From Baylisascaris procyonis (taxonomy: Eukaryota > Nematoda > Chromadorea > Rhabditida > Ascarididae): a stretch of DNA of 64,000 bases. Of this stretch, positions 17,501 through 29,406 are shown piece by piece; the stretch's first letter is position 1, and every line of letters starts with the position of its first letter. The stretch covers positions 1,798,001 to 1,862,000 of the forward strand of contig JAZARR010000154.1 of NCBI GenBank assembly GCA_037389465.1, written 5' to 3'. Position numbers and translations under genes: made by a program. The notes beneath the pieces are model-generated. The model saw only the letters and a list, made by a program, of their open reading frames with translations. It had not been told where the DNA came from and made no database searches.

Positions 17501-19730
17501 TACTGTTGAGGATCAAATTTGATGGAACATCAACTTTGCTGCACTAACTTTAGCGGTTCTCGATTTGAAACAACTGAATAGGTAGATATGTGTTTGCATA
17601 TCTATCTATTCGGTTGTTTTTATGACTTCTAAACAACCGAAGTCATAAAAGCCTCTAATGCTACATTTCATTATCGAAGATCATTGCCACCCTTATCAGC
17701 GCTCAAATGTTTCTTCAATGGAATCGAAACTGATCTCTGCTAGCTCGACAGTTATGGCATTTGTGCATCTCGATTCTTCTATGAAAATGGTGGATTGGAT
17801 TTTTTTTTTTCTAGATGGTAGCCGTCACTTACATTTAATTCTTTTATCTGATGCCATTACCACCATACTTCGAATCCACAGCCATATAAGTCCAGCATCA
17901 TAGTCTAAATATCTGAGCTATGACTGGTTCATCTAATTTTTTAATGAGATCGCCTTCCAAGCTGTTAGCATTATTCTTTCACGTCTCGCTAACCTAAATA
18001 AATAAAATCGTTTAATCTGATCGTTAAATAGAATAATCCTGAATACGTCAGAAATATAAACGTAGATAAAAAGTAAGAAATCGAGAACTTAGTGCGTATT
18101 TTGTTGTTCGAGGCTTTTATCGTATGACCAGTAACCAGCCATGCAAATTCGATCGCGTTCTTTGAGTGTTAAAAGAGCGCTGAGTGCGATCATTACTATT
18201 AAAGAGCAGATATGAAAATTTGCATAAAATAGAAACAGTAATTTTTGTTGAGGAAATTCGTCCGATAATTAAAATTTTCGCACTAATCGACATAAAGAAT
18301 GTCAATATTTTGCTCTTTGATTGAACGACCAGCATTCATTTAGTAGCCTCTTTTGTTCAATTTTCCACCTTTCATCATTTTTCTTTGATTGTTTTACTTA
18401 TCTCTTCGAGTAGATTGCAATAAACTTGCTCAATGCTATTCTCAGTTTTCTCTCTGCAGATATACCATTAGTACTCATTATCGCATAAGCTTGACAAACG
18501 GTTTATCAACAGATTTCCTTTGAATGTTCGAAATCGCCTTCCATTTCTGGATATAATCTTTCGTGTCTTGCTACTTTCTTTGACTTTTTATATGATGGGA
18601 AAACCAATCCCTGTTCTCTGCTTGGAATTGACTACTTCGTTTTATGTCCGCTAGCCACAAGGAATCATAGCACTTCAAAAAGCACGAGTCAAAAAGCACG
18701 AGTTAACGAAAATTACTTTCTTGCCCGGTACGCTGGATGGAGCATAAAGGAAGGAAATTCCAGAGGATTGATGACATAACGGTTAGAATTCTTACCGTTC
18801 GAAGAATTAGACCCTATTACGCCTATTCCGTTCAATTCCAACCAAGATCACTCAGAAAGACGTTTGTTTGCCTACATCGATCAAAACCAATACCCAAGAA
18901 GAACGCTGAGAAGGCTTTAATACATAGGAGCGAAGATTGCGAGATTGCAGTATATACTGTGTAGAGATTGCAGTTCATAGTCGTAGATGACATAGTCATA
19001 GGTGGCTTATTTGTGCTCAAGAGTCGTGTGCCTCTGCCTCTCAGTAAGAAGTGTTTCTTGTGCCTTTCGATTTTAAAGACTCGTATTTTAATATGATTTC
19101 TCAGTAATTTCTTTTACTAAAAGCTATCATGCTTTTCATTTACTTGAATTATAAGTCGATATTCTTGCACCGCTTATGGTTTGCTTTCATTACGTTTGAT
19201 TACCAATTAATCTTAAATGATATATTGCGATATAACATACGTAAATCAAATCACCACATCTTTCTGTACTATAGAATTTGTATGTACAAATAATTGTTGC
19301 ATTAATCAAATTAAATCGTCATGCCTGTGCGATAATTAAACCCCATAATCGGAATGTTCAACCTTTAGGCAGCTGATCATAAATTTCAGTCGTCAACGCT
19401 GTTTATTTATTGCACAAGAGCGTCTCGTAATTTATTGTTGTTTCTAGTGATTGTGATAGTAACACGTCGGCTTACCTGCCGTCGATACTGATCATTTTAA
19501 CAGATGAAGTTAACAAAATGAAAATATCCACATAAAGAAACCAATCGATTAGTAATCAGTCCATAGGCTTCAGAATCCACTCATAAGTTCTGCGATAACT
19601 TGGTTATTTATTAAAAATCTGGGTAGTAATCAGCATCCCCAGCTTCATCATTCACTTTTTTCGGCCTCTTCTACAGTTATCCTCACTAAACCTGAATCAC
19701 CTTTAGCTTATGGAGAGGTAATAAGGACTC
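14520..19730. other. Region without a supported gene
   Basis: Contains small open frames (for example 16315-16554 plus, 79 codons; 18737-18964 plus, 75 codons) with no recognised motif, a tandem pair of AGATTTCGGGTTGAA near 16601-16625, and the interleaved inverted repeats at 17611-17650. Confidence 0.5.
17611..17650. repeat. Two interleaved inverted repeats (A-B-A'-B' order)
   Basis: A = CGGTTGTTT (17611-17619), B = TTTTATGACTT (17618-17628), A' = AAACAACCG (17631-17639), B' = AAGTCATAAAA (17640-17650). Both pairs are perfect, but the order means they cannot form one simple hairpin together. A shorter hairpin (AGATATG / CATATCT) lies just before, 17584-17604. Confidence 0.85.
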
Positions 19731-19739
19731 AAACTCAGG

Positions 19740-20146
19740 GTGGTGGGATCTGCCCATATTTATTGTATTCCGGATGAATTGCTCACGTGTTTGCTTTTGC
19801 TCCAGCCTGCTGTCTTACTACGCGCAACGTTATTTGCATCTGATCGTAGTCGCGCCTGTCACGAATTGAGTGAATATTCAATGCAATTGCAGGCTGTTAC
19901 AGGATGCCTTTATCCAACTACCATATACGTCTACCGCTCGCTAGAACGATCGTCGACCAGTTCCTTGGGCTCAAACCGCATCCCACCAAGTGCCAGGTTC
20001 GCTCTTATATCCATTCCACTTACAAACTGTTGTGGAATCTTGGCTAATTGCTCTTGGCTTTTCACGCTTACTTTATATCCTATATTGTGATAGTATTGTT
20101 TACAGCTTGTTATTAAGCAGAAAGTGCTGCAAATAGCATTTTCCAT
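19740..20146. other. Less AT-rich tract with long open frames on both strands
   Basis: Plus frame 19740-20090 (116 codons) and minus frame 20146-19931 (71 codons) overlap. The minus reading (VSVKSQEQLAKIPQQFVSGM, then DIRANLALGGMRFEPKELVD) looks more protein-like than the plus. Family not recognised; a degenerate mobile-element fragment is possible. Confidence 0.25.
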
Positions 20147-21591
20147 ATAATTCCTAAGGCTTGTTCCATAAACGCTAACTTAAGTTAGAGTCGAGCCTGT
20201 TGTTGGGTCAGTTTATGTCGCTGTTTTGCCCTTGCCTTTGCAAGTATTTTTTTGCAAGCCTGTGTATTTCGGTTATTTTGATCCCCTCTTGTTGAATGAT
20301 CCTCCAAAAATTGTTCTGACCAAAAAAAATGCACTTTTTAAAATTTAAAAACTACAATATCGCATGAACGTTGTAAATGATACGATTTTTGCAGAATATT
20401 TTCGGAGCATCTAAAAGAAACTTAAACATGCTTCCTTATTTATCGCATTTCTACAATCGAAGCGTTTCACAATTTGATCACGCTTTATCACATCCACAAC
20501 AACGATTCCAATAAATCGGCACAATATTCTCGCAAATTTGCGAGTTTTATTGACATTCATTTTTTTTAATTTAATGTTACATATTGCATATTACATAAAT
20601 TAACTTATTTATTCATATTAACTTATGAGATTTACATAAATTACATTTGATTTACATCACTTCCAACTGCAAATTTTTTAATATTGGAACGTGCATTCGT
20701 CATCTGAATGCAGTTTAATGTTGAAGAAGCGTGAGTGGATTGTTTTTGTTGGTGGTACGCATTCGTTTCTTGGAATATCTTTATGTGATTAATGATGATG
20801 GGTTTGTTCTCGATTGTTCAGCAGTTTTCTTCATTTGCAATAACGATCGATGATTTTGGTCAAAGCTTGCAGGAGTGGCGAAGCGTTGAGTTTTTTTTTT
20901 GTTAAGAATCCTACTAAATAGAAAAGGTTATTTGTACACTAAATTCACTGAGATGAATATGACAGTAAAAAGCCAGCCTGTCAGTTTGTGAATCGCGAAT
21001 TAAAATTCGTGAGTGTAAACTGCAAAATTTATATTTCCTAAATCCAGAACTTGCAAATACTACTTCACTCTTAGCGTCACGTTGTGTTGAAAAATGCTCA
21101 GAGCACGACTAAGCCTGATTTCAATATACAGCTGGCGATTGATTTCAATACAAAATACCTCAAAATAATTTGAGCAAATACAGCTGTTGAAGTTGGAAAT
21201 CCCTGGAATAGATCAAAAATGAATTGAAATTTTTGCTTTGATATCAACTATAAATTCAATCATACACTAGAGCACTTTGTGCTAATTGCATTGCAAATGT
21301 TATTGGGTTAGTTAGCGAGCAATAACGTTTTGTTTTGCTATCGATGCTGCAAATATAATTCAACTACCCTGTGAAATCCTCATTGAGATCGTCTGAATTG
21401 AAATTTTGGTGCCCAATGCATGCATGCCTCATTCTTTAATGAATTTTGTAGTGGCTGCCTTACGCTAAAGTGCAGTGACCCCGCATGTTCGGCCGCAATG
21501 GTGAAAGAAAACATATGGAGAGGCATTCCAGAGAAGATGACACGATATGCGCTTTTTGCTTTCTCCTTATTGAGTGAACAGTTTTCCTCTG

Positions 21592-21984
21592 TTACCTACA
21601 AACAATAAAATGTGCGAAATGAAGCACTTTTATTATTTTACGTTCGTCCATCAAAATTAAACAGCTTGACCGACATTTGAAAAAGCCTGGGAGCTTGCTT
21701 GCTTGCGTCCATTTCATTTTACACTGAACGAAACAAAGTTTTGCATGAAATTTTTTACGGACCAATCGGTCAACAAAAGCGTGAAGGCATTTCCCGTATT
21801 CGCTTCGTATGACTGATTTATACTGGTAACTTTTGAAACAGACATAGTAAAACTCCTCTGACATGTTTGTCGATCTGCTTCCAAAGTATTCACTGTTAAG
21901 TGTTTGAGTCGTTGAGCGGTGAAATTTGCATGAAAGAGGAGCCTCTATATTTTTGTGTTTAAAATTGTTTCTATTTTCGATCAA
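21592..21984 (-). other. Open frame of 130 codons, unrecognised
   Basis: Longest uninterrupted frame of the left half. Cys- and Lys-rich (KCLHAFVDRLVRKKFHAKLC), no domain recognised, no clear splice or start context. It lies just upstream of the first resolved glutamine synthetase exon but on the other strand. Confidence 0.2.
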
Positions 21985-22258
21985 ATGAGTGCTATTTGGG
22001 GTATCGATAAGGCGTTTAGAAGTCTATTAAACACAGTTTAAAAGTTGATTCATTTATTGTTTTCTTGAATTATGTAAAAGCTAAGAAATGATACCTGGGA
22101 CAAAAGAAAGTGTCTCTTTCAGTATGACCTTTTGCGAAATTTTAAAAAATTAGCTGCAAATATTTCTAGAAATTTTGACGGTTTTTAGAGAAAATTTCGA
22201 CTACAGCACAAAGATGGTATTGTACTTAATTGAAAGCACTATTTTAAACGTGTTATAG

Positions 22259-25200
22259 GCAACTTATATTTGGATAGATGGAACGGGCGAAAATTTGCGA
22301 TCAAAGACGCGAACTCTTAATGAGCCTCCGAAGACTGTTAACCGTAAGCCGTTCACAATTCTGATGTCGTTTGCATGTAATGCTATTTGTAAGCAATCTC
22401 TTTTGTCGGCTTATATCAATCTTTACAAAAATTGCTAACATGTTTGTTGGTAAAAGTAGTGTCCAATTGCAGCGTTGTGGAATACTGGGTGATGCAATAC
22501 AATAACGAGATGTTGAATTTCCTCGAAGGGAATTTCCAGATTTCAGGAAATAATTCCATATTTGGGCGCAACTGGAAAGGTCAAAGGTCCTGAGTTCTCC
22601 CAGAGTTTTAAGAGGAAATCGCCTACTTAAAATGGATTTTTCTGTTCGCAGAGTCAGTAAAAAGGGACCTTATATTTTTCTGCGGTTTCCAGAAGAGTTT
22701 TCTATTTACTGCAGTTCTTTAGAAAATGGTATTTTCTTTCACTGTCCAACTAATTAAGGTAATACGTAAATTGCTCTGAGGCGTTATGAGTTCCGCTAAC
22801 ATACGTGATCTTGAAAAAGCAAGGTGAACCTAAAAGTATGAATTAGATTGTTGTCTTTTTTTTCTGCCGAAATATAGAAGAAAGCTTTCGGAATCTCAGA
22901 AACTGTTGTTTTAGTTTTGTGTTCCTCTTTATGTCAAAAGTCTCAAATAATGTTCGTAGAACCTTTCATTTTTGTTCCAGTGACTATAATTTTGTAAAGT
23001 TGTTTGCTTCAAGAATACCCAATGTGGAATTACGATGGTTCTTCAACTGGACAGGCCGAAGGTCAAGACTCCGATACGCATTTGAAACCTGTGGCGCATT
23101 ATCCGGATCCTTTCCTCGGTGGAATCAATCGACTCGTATTGTGCGAAACCTATAACAGCAAAATGGAACCCACTAGTGGGTCATTCACTTTCTTGCAAGC
23201 TTTATAATTCGCCATTCCGGAAGTTGTTTGTCGAATTCTAGATTTAGGCGTTGATTAAAATGGAAAACTGCAATGCATCGTTTTAGTCGTCCGTTTAAGC
23301 TAAACTATCTCGATTGAGGAAACTCATTTCCAATGCTGATACCGTCCCTTCTCGTCTTTTTATAGACTTGCATAAACTGACAAGTTCTGATGGTTTATTG
23401 TTAACGTTGTAGAGCACAAAAGGTATGACGTTTTTATGCTCTTTCAACGTCCTTTTTTTGCTTCGTAGAATGCTGCCGAAACCACATATTTGCACCTATT
23501 TGTTTTTTGCATGTGTCTGCAAATGTATGGCCATCCTTCTGTCTGTCTACCTGCTTGCCTGCCTACTTTTCTGGCTTGCTTCTAGCCGCAGTCGAAAGTC
23601 CAAGGAAGTGAGATTATGTTCATCATCACCTTCCGGGTTATTCTTACTCAAGGTGGTAGCAAGTCCGCAAACGGAAATTTACATGCGGTCATTTGGGTAT
23701 AAACAGTGCCATTTTTTAGTATGTAATGTGTAAACAGTCACATCTATGGGGAGGTATATTGTTCGGCGTTATACTTTTGCTTTTCAAGCATCTTTGGGAC
23801 AGCTCTACACAGTTATAAAAAGCGTTTATCGAGCCAGCCTTTCTGGCCTGTGATTTCCTCTTGTTTACAGTTAATCACATGTTGGCTTCTCCTGCAAACT
23901 GCATAAACAGCAATATTCCAGAGACAAACCATAGATTCAAGTGCAACCAGATCATGAGCAAGCATCTCAACGAAAAGATTTGGCTTGGTATGGAGCAAGA
24001 GTATCTGCTGCTTGATCGGTTTGTAGAAATTTATTACTGTTTTGTACTTTATCTGTATTGGATAATTTATTTAAACTGCTCTTCGCTCCCGTTTAAAGCT
24101 GGAACATGTTATATATAATCACATCCATTTTCCGATGCTTTAAATAGCTATGTCAGAGATTCGTCGTCTTAGTTTCCGTCCTAACCATAATTCGCATTAC
24201 AAACATCCCTGCACTCATTTGCAACACTTCCGTCACTGAAATCTTCGGTTGTTCTACGTTGTTCGTAATTGCAATGGAAAAAGAACGAATGCTTCTCTTT
24301 TACCTATTCTCTCATGAGATAAAATTATGTCACGATTTTCAAATTAGTTTTCGGTTCTTTCTTTCAGTGACCAATATCCGCTTGGCTGGCCGAAGCACGG
24401 TTTCCCCGAGCCACAGGGTAAATACTATTGTGGTGTTGGCGCTGATAAGGTGGTGGGCAGAGAAATCATCGAAGCACACTACCGAGCTTGCCTCTATGCC
24501 GGGATCAAGATCTTCGGCACTAATGCTGGTTTGTAGACATTCTTTATGTTTTATCTTAATCACCTTTTTTTTTCGCAACGAGCGCGCCTTTGAAGTTGTG
24601 AAGCGCATCACGGCACTGTAGAGTTTTCCTGAATTCACTGACGTATTTTGTTTTAGATTCCAGTGTTTATTGCGTCTCTTATGTACCTAGCAAAAAGATC
24701 ACATGCAAATCACAAAGATTGTTACTTCAGAAATATAAAATGCTTTTTTATAAATTGGATTTGTGGCGGTCTTCTTTGGGTTTGCTGTATTCTCTTTTAT
24801 CTGCTTTAAAATACAACTCTCCAGAGGTGACACCTGGACAGTGGGAGTTCCAGTTGGGCACTTGTGAAGGTATTTCGATGGGTGACGAGCTATGGCTGGC
24901 GCGATATCTGCTGCACAGAATCGCCGAGCAATATGGTGTTGTCGTCACGCTGGACCCGAAACCTCAAATCACATGTATGTCATATTGCATCTTAAAATAT
25001 TATAAACCGTAACGTTAAGGATTACGATTGCGCTGTAATATGGGCAGTGTTTGCATCTCATTTTTTTTTTTTTTAAATTTAATCACCTTAATAGACTATA
25101 AAGAACATCTTTTGTTAATTAAAAGCACTGTATAAGTTGTCGTGTTTGGAAACAGTTTGCACGTTTACTCGTACCGCCAACGCTGTTTCGTTTAAATTGA

Positions 25201-26902
25201 AACTGATCTCAACCAAACAAGCAAATTACCCACCTTACTGCTCATTTTCGAGGTGTCATGAATGTGAACATGAGGGAATGGAGAGATATGACATAGTTTT
25301 TATGAAAATTTCAGCCGGTGATTGGAACGGTGCAGGATGCCACTGCAATTTTTCCACCGAAAAGATGAGAAGCGAAGGAGGCCTCAAGCTTATCGAAGAA
25401 GCAATGCCAAAGCTCGAGGCTGCTCATAATGTTTGTCTCCTTCTCTTTATCTTTTCTATGCTTGAAATATTTTTTTAACTTTTCCATCCATCTGAAAATG
25501 AGCATTTTTCCTCGAAATTGCCACAGGTTAGAGTAAAGTCTAATGTTGGGCATCGTTGTGAAGTTTCAAAATTTATATCATTCCCATTAATCTTCAATCG
25601 ACTTGTTGATCTCTGTCGAACTTCAAACAAGTAATAAAATGTATTGAAATCAACTTATATAACTTTTTTGCTTTATAACATTTGAATAAATGCAAACGAG
25701 TTGGATGTTGTTTAGGAGCACATGAAAGTTTATGATCCCCATGGTGGCAAGGATAATCTACGCCGTCTGACGGGTCGTCATGAGACGTCGCGTGCTGACC
25801 AGTTCAGTTGGGGAGTAGCGAACAGAGGATGCTCAGTTAGAATTCCGAGACAAGTAGCTGTGGAAAAGAAGGTCATTTTTTAATTCATCCTCAAATTAAT
25901 ATATTTTGCAGCTTCTGTGCAGAAATGCATGCAGCGGAATACGCCACTTCATGAACTCAATTTTGGTTATAGGAGAGATGGGAAACGGTGGGAAATATTC
26001 AAATGTTTCAGTCGTCCATATTGATCAAATCAGCTGACATAAATATACGCCATCGGTCATAAGCAATTTGAAAGCTGTGAAGTGGCGCATGACTCTTGCC
26101 GGAAGCACATGCGTTTACATCAAAACTGTAAATAAAACTACGGCTACAATTTCTCCCGGCTCTTATTTTCCAGAAATTCCCGACAATTCATTGAAGATAA
26201 ATCGGCAGCAAGCTGCATTCACCCGACCAAGTCTTCATGTTCTACTTGAATATGTCATTTTTTAGAATGAACTTGAGATCAGAGTTAGTTTAAATCTGTT
26301 GGTTCTAGAATAAATTGGAGGTCCACTTGAATGAAAATAATTTAAAAAATTAGGGAAGTATTTCTTCAAATAATTGAATTTGTGTAATAATTTCAAAAAT
26401 ATTGGTACTGTGCAAGCAGAGGGCGTTATTTTTAAGATTCAGCTCTTGTTTTTACAAGCGAGTTTCAGAAGATTCGAAATTTTTCGTGTAAAAAAATCCA
26501 CAGAGATATTACAGTGGTTTGCCATAAAACCGCAAATAGATGCCGCTCTCTTTAATGTAGGAGTCTACCTCCCTCAGCATTTCATTCCTAGAGATCAGAG
26601 TTGTGAATTCTCAGCTAAGCGATTATAGAATTTGCCGCTGTTTCATTACTGTGAGTGTGGTTTGAAGTAACAGGCTCGGTTAAAATATTTCGGTGCGACC
26701 GTATTTTCGTGTGGCTTCTACCTCGAATTGCAAGGTTGTAGCGTTTTCTCTCTCATAAGACTCTTTGCAGTATTTTCCTCCAGCATATGTGTATGCCAAT
26801 CAAGTCGTTAATTTTCAGGGCTTCCTCGAAGATCGACGTCCAGCGTCGAACTGTGACCCATATCAAGTAATTGGAGCTTTGACCAAGACGATCCTTGGTT
26901 AA
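22259..26902 (+). CDS. Glutamine synthetase, type II (8 exons resolved, first exon not found)
   Basis: Makes glutamine from glutamate, ammonia and ATP, normally as a cytosolic multimer. Exons: 22259-22343, 23014-23175, 23922-24018, 24368-24528, 24825-24974, 25315-25430, 25716-25871, 26819-26902; phases agree at every junction and give about 336 residues. Seen: [14 protein letters not shown], the beta-Asp segment [15 protein letters not shown], the glutamate-site motif [63 protein letters not shown] and [11 protein letters not shown], in the usual eukaryotic order. An in-frame stop directly precedes the first resolved exon, so its acceptor (TTATAG) is firm; the missing N-terminus (about 30 residues in relatives) must lie upstream. 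The acceptor at 23922 could instead be 23870/23871, adding 17 in-frame residues. C-terminus ends ...TKTILG. Confidence in identity is very high; exact junctions at exons 2-4 are less certain. Confidence 0.96.
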
Positions 26903-26907
26903 ATAAA
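26902..26907 (+). terminator. Poly(A) signal of glutamine synthetase
   Basis: AATAAA begins on the last base of the TAA stop (26900-26902). This implies a 3' UTR of only about 20 bases unless a later site is used. Seen directly; function is inferred. Confidence 0.6.
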
Positions 26908-26952
26908 TTTTGTTTTTTCGTTTGCACACAGTGTGAACCGATGCATTACATT

Positions 26953-26998
26953 CTTGCAATCCGGTTTGTAATCCAATTTGCAATCCAGTCTTGCAGTG
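26953..26998. repeat. Short minisatellite, about 11-bp unit
   Basis: Repeated TTGCAATCCRG / TTTGTAATCCA units, three to four copies, just past the synthetase 3' end. Confidence 0.7.
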
Positions 26999-28177
26999 CA
27001 TGCAAAAACCATCCACACAATTTACAAGCATTCATCCACACCAAATATATAGAAAAAGTACGGAAGATTTGCAGATGCATAGATCATAATCATATATTTC
27101 GCCGCACTTGTTGCACTTCCTAAAATAATGCTACAAAGACGCAGTAATGACTCAAATTTGCTCATGCTTACAACCGTTTTAGTCTATTTTCATGAAGTTT
27201 GGATCATCTTAACCTGCAGCATAAACTTTGCGCATTGTAGCGCACTTAAGAATCTAGGTGTATTCAGCACGCACGCAATGGTGTATGTCTCAACGATGAT
27301 CGGCCGTTAAAGCTGCACTCAAAAATAAAAAGGAGATTGTAGCTCAGTCATAGTTTACGTTATACTAGCAGTACGAACATTTACCACCGTCAAACATTCA
27401 CATGCTTTTCAATATAATACAACTGGTTATGTATTATGATCAACTAGCAACAAAGTCTAAGGGGTGAATAGGCACTGATACGATCATTCGATGGGTACAT
27501 TATGGAACTGCGTTTGATCTTGATCGTAGCGAATTTCTTGATTGTTTTCGTCGATTGGTTGCTCGTAAAGAATGCGTTGATAAAATCAATTCTGACAACA
27601 TCACCAGTTATAAGGACGTAATGCAAATTTACTGAATACCTTTCACAATGTGTTCAATGTTCCGGAACATTTAAAGTACTTCCTTGTGAACGTTATTTGA
27701 ATGGGGTACTTAATTTCGAATACAGGTATCGGTATATTAACATAGCAAGGTTTTCGTAAATCACTATGTAAGAAGCTGTATTCGGTTCGCATCGTGTAAT
27801 ATAAACTGATTGAGACGACGTCAAAGCATCCATTTCGCGGTCGATCCACACTTGTTTAAAAGGCTAGCTTGGAGTCGCTGTCGCCATTACTACTCATGCA
27901 ATTGCTGCAGATGTGCAACCATTGTTGTTTTAGTTGGCACAGATGATTACATAAATATTCCTGAGTTGTTTTCCAAAATACAGAAGACGCTAACACCACG
28001 CGCACACAATTCAGAAGAACAGTTCCACCCTGCCGATCTTTGAAATTTCACGTACTGATTAACACCTCATTGCATCATCTAAATCATCGAGGGTTGTCGC
28101 TGCGATGAACACAACATCGTTGCAAAGAGATGGTTCCCAGCAATGTTCCATTGACCCACTTATGAATGTCTTTAGTT

Positions 28178-29406
28178 CTACAGTCTTAAGAAGCCTCTAT
28201 CCCACTGCATAGGAAGCCCACTCGAAGTCAGTTCTTTGGAAGTGGTCGACATATTCATCCACATTCGAATGAATAGCAGATGTTTCGCCCTTCCTCTCAT
28301 ACAAAAGTTGCCGTTTTCAAGCAATCTTCGCATGCCAGAAAATAGAAAGGCATCAAATGCTCCAATATAAATTTGTATACACAAATCGATGAATTCAGCC
28401 ATCAGATTCACTTACTGCGAAGTGTAATGTTCACCTTTCAACAAGGCATTCCACAAATCTTGAATCACATGCGCATCCCTTTGGTCTCCATCACACACAA
28501 ATGATTAGCGTAGCAAACGCATTTCTTCAGCAACCGAAACAAGAAGTCTTTTCGTCAATTGATCGTAAAGCTGTAGTGCACAAAAAAAGGCATCACAACT
28601 GATTGTACTCTATCACATGACATTCGCATATATAAATCTGAGAAGACTCCACTTCTTGCCAATGCCACCTAATCGAATCCTTATTCCAATCGAATTGAAC
28701 ATTTCAACCGATTTTAACATACGAATCACTCTTGAAGTAAGATAACTACTGTGTTCGCGCTCAACGCGATGAAAATACTTCCTCCGAAACGCATCCGAGC
28801 ATTGGAGTCACAGAGTGCAAAAATACTCTCAACTTGCATGTTTCAGGGCTTACAAGAAAAATGAGTTTTAACTTCTCTACACTTCCTCCTATTTTGAGAG
28901 CGGTCAAAACGATTAACGCGACAAACATATTGATATAGCTCAAATAAAACCCCGGACCAAGCGGTTGGTTTGCAGTGAAATACGGCTAAATAATTCGAAA
29001 AATTTTCTTCTGCAATTGACACCAGATTTACTTGCAATATAGGCTGTATTTTTACTTCTCCATTTCATCATGCTGATCATTACCTTTACCTTCTCTTCGT
29101 TTAATGTTTCGCTTTCATACCGAATATGAAACCGTCGTGCAGTCAGGTTATATTCAGTCAATTATTTCCAGGTATCTCCAACGTTTCAAAAGGCCGATAC
29201 AAAACATTATAGTTGAACGTTACCCAGTCTTTGAATGCGAGAGACATTATACAGTATAAAGAACACTGAATTAGTGCAACTGCAGCATCGATGCAGCAGT
29301 TGTATATGTTGCTGTTATTTATTTGTGCAACTAAAGTGCGCTGATTTGCATTGATGAACACGATATAAGTGGCCGTCATGTTATTTTGCGCGAGAATCTG
29401 TTCCAT
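28178..29406 (-). pseudogene. Coding-like minus-strand relics, unrecognised
   Basis: Minus-strand blocks in shifting frames read like protein: NMTATYIVFINANQRTLVAQ (29406 downward), TARRFHIRYESETLNEEKVK, a hydrophobic YLSYINMFVALIVLTALKIG, and further down VDEYVDHFQRTDFEWASYAV near 28290-28190. Each is soon stopped. This suggests a decayed membrane-protein gene or unseen exons; I cannot assign a family. Confidence 0.25.

Noticed and set aside
20722..20732. MLKK-encoding mini-exon (ending C|GTGAGT near 20732) as first exon of glutamine synthetase
   Set aside because: Its phase (1) does not fit the phase-0 start of the exon at 22259 and it does not resemble the family N-terminus.
24339..24638. 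99-codon minus-strand frame
   Set aside because: Antisense shadow of glutamine synthetase exon 5 (24368-24528).
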